26,909 nt of DNA, taken from a virus. The stretch lies in the IMG/VR virus record IMGVR_UViG_3300046757_000275, positions 1 to 26,909 of that record; one strand, written 5' to 3'. Under the pieces are notes generated by a model. That model was given only the letters and a program-made list of their open reading frames with translations, ran no database searches and was not told where the DNA came from. Positions 1 through 12,000 of the stretch are shown piece by piece (position 1 is the first letter of the stretch; each line of letters starts with the position of its first letter). A program made the translations under genes and the position numbers.

Positions 1-3000
1 TAATTAAGTTTCTTTGGAATGCTTCGTTAATACCTGCGCCATTTGGATCTAAGAATAATTCAAACATACGTGCTACTTTTTCTAGCCACGCATCTGGAAC
101 TGCTGTTTGTCCACCTACTGTGCCAGCACCCATAATTCTTACACCGTTGGTTGTAACTTCACGTTTGAAGAAATCACTACCATCGCCTGTAACATCAATA
201 ATTGCACCATTGTTGTATTCCGGATCTGCCGGACTACCAGGAATTTCATCTGTGCCAGGAATTTCATCTGTGCCTTCTACAAAATCAGATGCATCAATTC
301 TTATACCGTTCCTGTAAACATTGTACTCGATTGTATCTTCTAAAGGTTTTGACAATTCAATAGCAACTGTACTTCCATCTAATACAAAAATTTCATCTTC
401 AAATGTATTTTCAAAAATATCCCAATTATCAGTATACCAACCTGATGTATCCCAGCCTGCTGGACCTGAGAAGTCAAAACTGCGTACTTCTACTCCGCCA
501 TAATCGATACCATCTAGTAACTGAGATAACTCTTTGCCAAACATATTTGCGCCTGGTTGATATGCAAATTTAATTCTATCTTCAGCACTTAATAAACTTA
601 TAGGTTTTGTATAATTTACTGTTATTACAGAATTTAGTTTAGGAGGAACATTAAATTTAATTCTACCTCTTTCTCTATTATACGTTTTTGTTGTATCTTC
701 AAAATTTTCATATGTATATTTGCTGCGTAATTGTAATACACCATCAACTAAAACTGAGACTTTTTTCAAATTAAGGTCCATTGGCCATATTAAATCGTAT
801 ATTGATTTAGCTCCTGTACCCGTTAGCGTTTCTGTTTCTTCGAGCGTATTAAAAGTGTAACTACCTGCGTTACGATCAAACTTCATTGCAACTTTAGTTG
901 ACCTTACTAGTCCGCCACCTAAAACTGCTGTTGCTTTTGCAGGAGTGCCATCGTCAGTTTGTGAGCCTTCAATTACAACAGTTGGAGCACTTGTATATCC
1001 ACTTCCCGGAGTAACAATTTCAATTTTAGTTATTTTTCCATAACCAAGATATGCCTTTGCTGTTGCGCCGGAGCCGCCGCCGCCTTGTATTTTAACAATT
1101 GGTTCAAATGTCCACCCACTGCCGCTATCACCAATTTTAATTTCAGTTATTTGTTGGCCTAGATTGTTTTTCCAATTTTGTCTTGGATTAACAGTACTAT
1201 CTAAGTTTTCATTTACAATAACATTGTCTAATATACGTGCTGTGCTTGATTCAATTCGCCCTGTGTCTTCATTATATGCCGGGCTTAAATCAAAGTCAGT
1301 TGTTCGAGAACTAGTATTGTCAAGTACATCATAATTGCTTACAAACTCTCTTAGTTTAGTTTTATAAGGTTTAAATTCTTCTACAAAATCTTGGTAACTT
1401 GACAAGTTATCATTATTAAACGTAATATCGTCTTGATTTAGTGTTCCTCTAATATGTTTTGCTTTTACAAAACTAGTTTTAAACAACCAATCTACAGTCG
1501 GTTGTTCTGCCATTAAATAGCGCAGTGAAGACATAAACAATTTATTGTATTCAACTTTTAAATTGCCTATGAAAATATTATCTCTAAGAGTTTCTAAAAT
1601 AGTTCTTATTTCTTTAGCAGGATTATTATCATAGAAAGTGTTATCAAATCTTCTATTATCAAATCCTACAGTATTTTCAAGGAAATTATAAAGACTTTCT
1701 TTAAGTTTTATTGTTCCATTTTGTCTACCAATTGTTTCAAAATTTACTGTATAATCTTCAGTTCTTTCATCAGCAACTTTTCTTAATAATAACCAACCGC
1801 CAGATCCAACATTATTAATTTTAACAACATCGTTAATAGTTAAATTTAAAGGAAATAGTTGATAAGATCCTTCAATACTAGTTGCAATTGGAGTAAATTG
1901 ATTATAGCCTTCTGCATACCAATCTACATAATCCCAGTATAACGATGTATCAAAACTTTGTAATGCTCGTCTATACCATTCTTTGGTACCATTGTTGTAT
2001 GAATATAAAGACCATTTGCCATTAATATTAGCATCTGCTGTTACTAATACTGTAAATGGTCTAACACTAATTGATGTTTGGTCGTTATATCCTATACCGT
2101 CATCAACAACAGTTGCTGATGTAATTTGTCCTAGGTTATTAATTTCAACCTTAATATCTGCATCTTTGCCTGCACCAATAACTTTTATTTTAGGAGCTAC
2201 TTTATAGCCGCGCCCTGGATTATCTATATTAACTCTTACAAGGTTGCCATTTACAATAACAGGAGTTAGTGCAGCAGTCTCTAATTTATTAGTACTAATA
2301 TACTGTAATTCATCTATACTGTCAACACTTAAATCCCATACTTGAGAACTAATTGTAGGAATTTCATCTTTATACGATAAGCTAGTTAAATCATATTCGT
2401 CAGTAATTAAGTTTTCTTCTAAAACTATATTAATTCTTTCAACTGCCTGTTTTAATGCTTCAGTTCTATTAACAAATAAACTCTGTCTAGGTCTAGACTG
2501 GACACCGTATCTCATGCTTACTGGAATGTTTGGATCAGGAACCGCTTTACCATTGCTGTCAAAGCCAATTAAACTATCAAACCATTTGCGCTCTAGATCA
2601 GGATCTGGTACACTATCGCTAGATCCGTCAGCAAACAACTTATATTGATTATGATAATTTTGTGCAACTTTTTCTAACGTGTGGTACTTAATTTGCAGAA
2701 CAATGTCATCGCCTTGTACTAAATCGTTACAGTTGTTAAGAACAAATTTGTCTTTTCCTAAGAAACTTAAAAATTTATATCCAGCAGTTCTTGGATCAGT
2801 AATTAAACTTGCAATTGTGATAGTATTAAGTTTTCTGCCAACTGGAATAGTTCTTTTATTAATTACCCAATAATAGTATTTTCTACTAAATGTCTTGCTT
2901 ATATTATCATAAGTAATTTTTGTAGAATATCTAGCATCGCCGTAAATTGACACTCCACTTACACCATTACTAGTTCCTTCTACTGATCCTGATAACTCGT

Positions 3001-6000
3001 CCCAACGACTTGGTAAGAAAACACTTTCTACCCATTCGCAAACAATAATAGCAGAACTTGGTGTTAATTTATTCCAATTATCTCTTTGGAAAGTTGTTGA
3101 ACCTTGATAAGGATTAACAAATTTAGCTGTTTGGGTATTCCACCAAACTTTACCAACATACTTGTCAGTCCATCCTAAATCAGGTTCGACTAATGGATCA
3201 GCTATTGTTCCTGTATTATAAAACGCAGGATCAGCTGGTAACTTATAAGATATTTCTTGTTCAGCCGGGCCTGGTATTTTACCTTGTATAACATCAACAT
3301 AATCAATGTATGAAACAACACTATTAGTTCTCTTATTGTAAACAAGTACTCCATCAAGTTGATTAATATCTACAGGAGTAATACCTTGGCTTATTACACT
3401 CCATGATCGTGTATTAGGTTTCTTTCTATAATTAAGCAAAATACCTTTATGATCTCTGCCATCAACATACTGGGTTGGAACACCTACATATGCATGATTG
3501 TTTATTGAATAAACGTTTTCACCAAATGTAGTTTGTGTCATTGGATAAACAAACTGTTCACCGTATACTAAAGTAGTACCAATTTTTTCATAAACATAAA
3601 CTAGGCCTCTGTCTAGTTTTGTATTTTTAAATGTAGTAAATTCTTTATCAAATGTAGTTTGAATTTCATTATCTTTATCAAAGGTTGTTGGTATTTTTTG
3701 ATCGCCGTTTAAACTTGAAATAAGTAAATCGTCTTTTCCAAAATCAACGCTAAATCCAAATTTTTCACTTTCTTCGTTACTAGGTGATTTGATTGTTTGA
3801 GATGGCCTAAAGATGCCGTCACTGTTTTGTGTCCAAATATATACTACGCCTTGATTAACTTTAACGTCATCGTTTAATGGAGCACCGATTGCTATTTGTG
3901 TTCCATCCGGGCTTAATGATACTGATTTTGCCCAATCATCACCATCAACGGGTGCCGGTATAACTTGTGATACTGAATATTTGTTATCAATTTCTCTATA
4001 TACGACTATGTTATAGTCAGTAGTGCTGTCCGCCTGTGCTAACTTTGTTGTTACAATTAATACATTTGAATCATCACTTACATCAAAACTTTCACTAAAT
4101 TCTAATATATTTTCTAACGGATCAAATACTGTTTCATCATAAAATGCATTTGCAGTTAAATTTGGCAAGTATCCTACATAATCAATTCTTGTAGTTAATG
4201 CTGTCCAAGAATTATTTGTATTCGAAGGAACAGCACTAGCAGCATCAATATTAGTTGTTGCTTTCCATAGATCATTATTATATGAGACTATATTATTTTG
4301 TCTGTATGCATATGCGTTATTAAATTCGCCCATAAACTCAGGATCTTTTCCGTAGCGCCAACTAATTTTATTCCAATATACTGTGTTTAATATTTCATTC
4401 ATAGTTTCTGGAACATCTTTTAGTGCTTCATAATAATCATCTTTATAAAGAACTACATCTCCTTTAGAATATGCATTTAATCTATATACACCAAGGAATT
4501 CTTGCTGAGGTGATACGCCGTGACGGAATATTTCAATTGAGCCTGGTTGTGTTCTTCTACCTGCAGAATCATTTTCTGCAATGCCGCTGTCGCTTTTACT
4601 TCCTACTAATAATGTATAGTAATTTCCAGACTGTACTATCTTAACTTTGCTACCAAACTGTCTGTTATTTGCTCTATACTCAGATACAAATATATCTTTA
4701 ATTCTATATGTACCGTTATTCAATCTTCTATATATTGCAACAGCACCTTCGTTTGTTAAATCATTGGATATTCCTAATTCCATAGCAGGAATATTAAACA
4801 CTTGTGTATAATCTTTGTTTAAACTAAACGGAGGATTAGAACTTCTAGATATTCCTGACTCAGTAACTTCAGTAAAGAATGCATATTCTTCATCAACTAT
4901 TTCAGGATTAGATACAATATCAAAATTAGAAGTATGTTCAAACACTACTAATTTTCCAACTAAATTAGTTTGGAGTGCAATATCGTTGTTTACATCTTGT
5001 ACTGTACCACATACACGATCAGTATCTGTTGCGCCTCTTAGTACAGTATTTGCTTTTCTTCTAATTTCATATTTTCCAATATTAGACTGTTCAACAAAAT
5101 CGCCAGTTAACACTTTTAAATACAATCTAACACTATTAAAGTTGCGCTGTACATATACAACCGATGCTGTACTTGTAGTAATTGTTGTTAATGCTAATCC
5201 ACCCTGTCCATCTTTTGGACTTTGTACATCTTCAATTATATCGTTAACTTGTGGTTGGAAGGCAAATCCATTAAAATCAAACTCACTAAGAGTCATATCA
5301 ATATATCCGTCCCATAGATCAATAACAGTATGTTGCTGGTTTAAAACATCGTACGATAAACCAGCAGCATCTAAATCAATATCTCTATTATCAAGATTAT
5401 AAAAATCAAAGTTTGGAGTAGCGCCGATATCAAGTTGATCCGAATATTGTTTGCCAACTCTTACTACCCATTTATTACTTGGTTGATCTGCTTCAACACC
5501 GTCTTGTCCGTCAGCAGGTGTTGGATCTCCGCGATATGACAAGTGTGATAAAAAGCTAACTCTATTTTTATTTGTTACATATACGCCAATGTCACCTACT
5601 GTGGCTTGAACATTATAGTATAAATTAGTGTCGCGCACTGATGATTGTAATAAAACATCAGCATATACTAGTCCTCTTCCTACATCATAATAACGTGAAT
5701 TATTATTATATGTCGGCGTTGCTATTTGCCAATATCCGCCAACTGCCTCTGATGTAGAATATGTATCTTCTTCAGTATAAAATCCTACAAAATCAGTATC
5801 GTCAATGTAAAGTTCGCCTGATATATCAAAAATACCATTTGAATTTTTAAGATATATAACTGCACTGTCACCTTTAAATGCAACATAAGATACATCTGCA
5901 CTACCTGTATCGGTAGTTATACGTTGACCTACTACAGGCAATGTTACAAAAGTATCAACAAACATAATATGGTCAATTTTTTCTAAAATAGTATGTTCGG

Positions 6001-9000
6001 CTGTAATAAATGCAGTATTAAGTTCTGGTATTTCTCCATCAAACGGTATATAATTATCTAAAGTTGGATATGTAAAGCTACGTTGGTTCCAGAATAAATT
6101 AACCCTATCACCAACAGATGTGCCTAAATATTGATCTTTAGGAGCACGTACTAACATATGATCTGTGTTAGCATAATTTGTTAATCCAGGATTACCTGCA
6201 ACTAATAAATTTAGTGTTGTGCTATCTGCGTCTGCAGAACTTGCAATATTAGTATAAGAGTCAAACGTTGAAAAAGGCTGACTAGCTATCTCAGGTAAAA
6301 TTTCTCTATTAGCTTTCCATAAACTTTCTCTATAACGTATTATATCACCCTTAACATAACTAGCATCAGGTTGGAAATCAAATGTCTGTTGACCATTGCC
6401 GTCATCTTTATATGCTAACTTAGTTTTAATATTACTTGCTTTTGGAATACCAACAACTAAGTATTCGCCATCAGGTGAAACATCTATGCTTTTACCAAAG
6501 TCGCAACTAGCTGGATTAAACAAATTAGTTTCATCAATAGTTATTTCTTGTGCTAAATTTAAATTAGCTACATCTCTTGATCTTCTGTAATATGAAATTT
6601 GTCCGTTACCTGCATTAGGTGCTGAAACAAAGACATTATTATTATTACTTGTTACTGCAATGCTATCAGAAAACCCTTGATCTGTACTGTCGTAATCTGC
6701 TGGATTTTCAAGTGTTTGTTGATTAGTATAAGCAGGGCTGTTTTCTAATACTGCCCAGTCATCGTCATATTTGTCAATCCAGAGCTTTTGTCCTTCGTAT
6801 AAATTTTGTCCAACTACACTGTTAATTTCTGAAACTGTAGGGATTCTAACAGAAATTAATCTAACTATAAGAAACGCTTCGCTGTCAAATACATTAATAT
6901 CGTTATCTAACGGTACTTCAATTACTACCTTGTCTAATAATACAGCAGCTACTTTATAAAGACCATTAAGGTCATATTTATTTGCAGCTTTAAATCCTAT
7001 ATAATCATCGACGTCGATTGCATTATCAACCCATGCATCTGTAGTAATTTCAACCCTAATATATCCTGGAGTTAAATTTCCATCTACAGGAATATTTACA
7101 ACCTTAGTTAGTTCAATGCAATTTACATTTGGTGTTGTTAGCTGTGCAACGTCCCAATCATCATTAGCAGTATTTGTAATCCAAACTGTTTGTCCTAAAC
7201 CTATTTGGTTTATATTAACACGAGTTAAAGTTGAAATGTCTCCTGCAAGGAAATTAACATCCTCGTTTCTTACATATCCGCCTGTTTTTACAAATTCTCT
7301 ATCTAATACTTTTGTAGGGAACGGAGTGTGTTCATACCCTTCTGGTTTGCTGTAAACTTCGTTTGGTAATATTCTATAATGGTTGTCAACATTTGTAGGT
7401 GGTAATTTTTTTACAAGTTCAAATGCTTGAGAATTCTCTACAAACTTTTTGTCATTAAGTTGAAATTCAACTTGTTGTACATCTTCTGTTGAACCAAATC
7501 GTCCTGTTTGTATTGCCCATTCTTCATAAAATTCTAAAGTATCTTGAGTGTTGCCTAATGCATCAAACAGATTAGTAAACACTCGCATAGTACCTTTGTC
7601 AGAAATAGCACCTCTGTAAAACTTATATTGACTTACATCGTCGTTGATAATATTGGCAAGATATTGACGTTTTTGATATCCAAACAAATGTTGTGCCATT
7701 TTTTGTTGTTCACTATCAAAGTTGTCAGAGTCTAAATCATAAAAATCTGCAAATTGATTAATTCTATAATCAAAGTTTGTTATTAATTCAGGTACTGGCT
7801 TTTCATTTAATCTATACCAAAAATTAGGATTAAATTTTTCTTCGCCAATAACATTTCTTAATGCTACATAATAAAACTGTTTATATTTTACAAGATCGCC
7901 AATTGTATAGTCTTTCCATTTTTCCCAATCGCCGTACTTTGCATCGTCAAATATAAATCCTGGAATATTTAATCCACCATTCCAGTTATCAGATCTATAT
8001 CCGTTAACACGGATTCTTTCTTGTCTATAACCAGTACTTGGATTATATATAGTATCGTTGAATACTGTTTTATTGTCTAATAGTACAACATGTTCTTTCT
8101 GCACTAATGGCAATGATGCATGATATAATCCGTCATCTGTATTTGTTATTTCAATTCCAAAAGAATTTTTATCTCTTAATAAACTACTAAAGTTTGAATC
8201 TAAGAATTCTCCAGAAGCCTTAAGAATTGAATATCCGTAAAATTCATCTTTTATATCATCAACTACATGGTAATCTTTCTTAAATCTTAAAAAGTTTGCT
8301 CCTGGACTTAATGCAATTAATGCTGTTGCAGCCCAACCTTGAGTTGTCCAATACATAAATTCTTTAGTTGAAGTATTCCAATTTTCTACAACATTTGCTT
8401 CTGAATCAAATTTATCAAACGCAAAACCTATATCTTCTAAACGTGCAGCATATCCTAACAGAAAATCAACAGTGTCCTGCACTGTATTAAATTTTGATCC
8501 ATAACTTAGTTTTTTAACTGTTGTTCTCTTAAAATCCTTTTTGAACTTTGCTGTCCTGCCGCCTTCTACAGGCAGTGCCGGCAGTTTAACTGTGTTGGTA
8601 TCAAACGTTTCATCTATACTTCCGCCAGTAATAAAATTACTAACAGCTCTAAAATAATTATTTCCAGCAAATATTACTTCGCCTGATCTGTATTGAGTAT
8701 TAGATGCAAACTCAGATGCTCTTACATTTCTGCCACCAACTGTAACTTCATAAAAAGAAGCTCCAGGTACTGTTTCATAGTATTCAAAATAAGGTTTTTC
8801 TATACTATATCCTCTAAGTACATATCCTACGTCTGCCTTTTCTATAATAACACCACTGTATGTTGCTAATTCTGTTGCACTACTTGTGTTTAGAAAAACT
8901 TGATAATTTTCTTGGGGTATAAAAATGCCGTCACGTGTAAGAGACTGTGTTGGCGATCTGCTATCTAAAATTAAATTAAAGTTTTCTTTGCTTGTAAATC

Positions 9001-12000
9001 CAGCAATTTTTACTCCTATTTGGTTATCTAAGTTTTTCAAATCATTTTGATAGCTGTTATATACTGTTAGGATGTCACTAGCAACTAAGTTATAAATGTA
9101 ATTTACAAAACCCGATGTCATTGTTCTTGAAGCAGACTCGTTAGTATTGGGAACCAAAAAGTCTTTCATTACTATTTGCTTATTGGTTTCAGTATATGCC
9201 CATTGACCTACTAAGTTTCTAGTTGTTCTAGAAACATCAAATCCTAAACCCATTGTTTTTGCAGGATTATTTACTAACATTGCTTTCATAACAGCAAATG
9301 GATATTCAGAACTTTTGCGCCATGCATTTTCTACAGGATTTTGATCACCAAATTTAAAATTTCTTACAGTACGATTCAAAACAAAATCTTGTACGTAGCC
9401 TGATCGCAACGGTGACATTAAAGAACCATTTTGACCAACTGGTAAATGTCCTGTTATGCCAGGTCGAGCAATTTTTTCATCTACTGTAATATTCTCTGGA
9501 TTTGCTATTCTGCCTTCTTCAATGTTTTTCCACAATATTAAATTATCGCTTGTATACGGCGCAGGACCATATACTGTATTCCACCAAGACGGTTTTGAAC
9601 TAAAGCCTTGAATTTCCCAAGGATGGCTGTGAGGACGATCTGTATCGTATGCATGTTGGTATATGCCTCTCCAAAATCCTGGATTCTCATTACCGTTTGG
9701 AGAATTTGTATCTGAGTAGTTAAATGTCCAATCATTATTTCTATCATAAAAAGTATTATTACTAAAATTTTGATTGTTTAAATTTGTTTGTAACCATTGT
9801 TGAAAGTCAGTTAGTAAAGCATTGTTTATATCTTGACGGCTAAAGTCATTTGTTTTATATTCGCCGCCAGTAAAGTGATTAACATCTAATCTGTCACTGG
9901 AATATTCAACTTTAATATTATTATAAATTCTTTTTTCAAATTCAAGTAGCAAACCATCTCTATAATCTTTATATGCTTTAATATAACTTCCGTCATGTCC
10001 TTTTACAAAAGCAACGCCAATTGGATATTCATTAATTTCAATATCATCGTTTCCTGTAATAACTTGTGTGCTATCAATATTAGGAATGAATAATAATGTG
10101 TTTAAACCCTTAAATGTTATAGTATGTGCTTTTCCATCTGTTGACATAGATTTTGCAATTGCCTTAGATGTATAAATTGGATATGTCCATCCAATTGTTT
10201 CTGTACTAATGTTTTCTTTTGATGTAGCTTCAATCTGTCCGTATATTTTATATGGGCCAGTAACATTAGGATCTAAAGGATATGCAGGCTGTACAGTATC
10301 ATCAATTACTATCATTGGATGATACTTAGGATACAGGCCTAACTTTGATGGTGTAGGAGCTATAAAAGATCCGTCTGAAGATTCGTATTCATATATTTCA
10401 ATTATGTCGTTTTCTTTTTGGTTAGCAGTAATTGAAATATATCCTACATTATTAAAATTATAATCTTTACCGTGTGTTAAAAGAGATTGGTTTAAGTAGA
10501 CCAATAACCCTCTTGGCTGTAGCGAGTTTAATGTAAAACTGTCTGTTAAAGGATAATCTTGGATTCTTGAATCCAATACAGCGTATTCAATTCTGTTAGA
10601 CGAACCATAGGGCATCATATCTGAGAAATAAAACGGCTGTGTCTTAACTTTATCTTTATTAATAGTAGACAATACTAAGTCTACATGAGTCTTAGTTGCT
10701 CCGTCAAACCCTAAGTTAGTAGCAGTTTCAATAAAGTTTCTTTTAAATTTTGCATATTCAGTTTTAGCATATTTTACTGCTTTAACAATATTAAAGTCTT
10801 TGCTTGTTACATGGTAAAGAGGCAAATTAATTGGACCACTGTGTTTTACAAAACGTTTACCGTAGCGATCTAAGTCGCCTAAATCTCTCAAGTTGTTGGG
10901 TCCTAAAAATTTACCAGTAAAATTTGGTAAATCTTCTAACATGCTATCTACATGATCGATTACTTCGCCTAAAGTAAATTGTGTAATGTCTTCATTTAAC
11001 GGATTTCTTTCTAAATTATACGGAAATTCGTAATACCCATTTGAATTTTTTACTGTCTTAGAATCTGTTTTAATTTTAACAGTATCATTAACAACTAAGT
11101 CTGTTATAAATTGTATTTGTGCAAGTTTGCCGTCTGTGTTAATAATATAATCAGTATTTTTTAATTTTATTTTGTTGTTAACAAATACTGCAACTTTTAA
11201 ATCAGTGATTGAAGATGATTCATCATATACATCTATATCAAAATTATTAAGTTTTAAATCTGTTGCTACATATTCCTTTACTACAAACTGTTTAGATTTT
11301 TGAGGTGTCTTACTAAAACCATTTGCATAATCAAATGTAGATAAAGTTTTATATTTTTTTAAGTAACCAGCATTAATTGATCCGTTAATTACAGAATTAT
11401 TTAATTCATATTCAAACGTATCATTTAATAAATCAAAACTAAACAATATGTCACCTGAATTATCAATATTTCTATATGATAAAGGAATTCCTATTTCAGC
11501 ATCTGCATTACCTTCGCCTACTGCATATGAAAATATCTTAGTTCCTTTAAAATCTGTTTGGGGATAATATACTGGGTCGCTATAACTATTGCCAGAATTA
11601 TCGCAAACTTCAAATAACGGCGGCTGATTAGTTTTTGTTTTTTCTTGTGCTATTACCCATGCATCGCCATGATAGTGATAGCTCTTACCTGCATTTACTA
11701 AACCTTGTGTAACTAAAATAGTTTCAAGATCAATTGGATTTGTGTCAGCAGTTTCAATTAAAGATATTTGCCTATTGTTTCCAATATCAACATATTTGAC
11801 TTTGAAAATTTTGCCACTAACTCGTATATCATTATCAGCTGTAAATAAAATTCTCATCCCTTCAGCTAGATCAATACCGTCAATATTGTATCCTATTTGG
11901 CCTTCAATTGTGCTAAAAACATCAGTAGTGTAAGTGTCAATTAAATCAACATCTTGTTTAGCACTTGCGCCAAAGTTATTAAGTTTTAGACCAGCTTCAA

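Noticed and set aside
4815-5402. A plus-strand 195-codon open frame
   Set aside because: It is antisense to the giant gene, with composition explained by the complement of its codons, no family motif and no promoter or ribosome site. The same holds for the other plus-strand frames in 1-25300.
9538-9747. A minus-strand 69-codon frame inside the giant gene
   Set aside because: It is shifted by one base relative to the giant frame, which reads through the region with recognisable protein (HAYDTDRPHSHPWE). It has no ribosome site and an unnatural composition.
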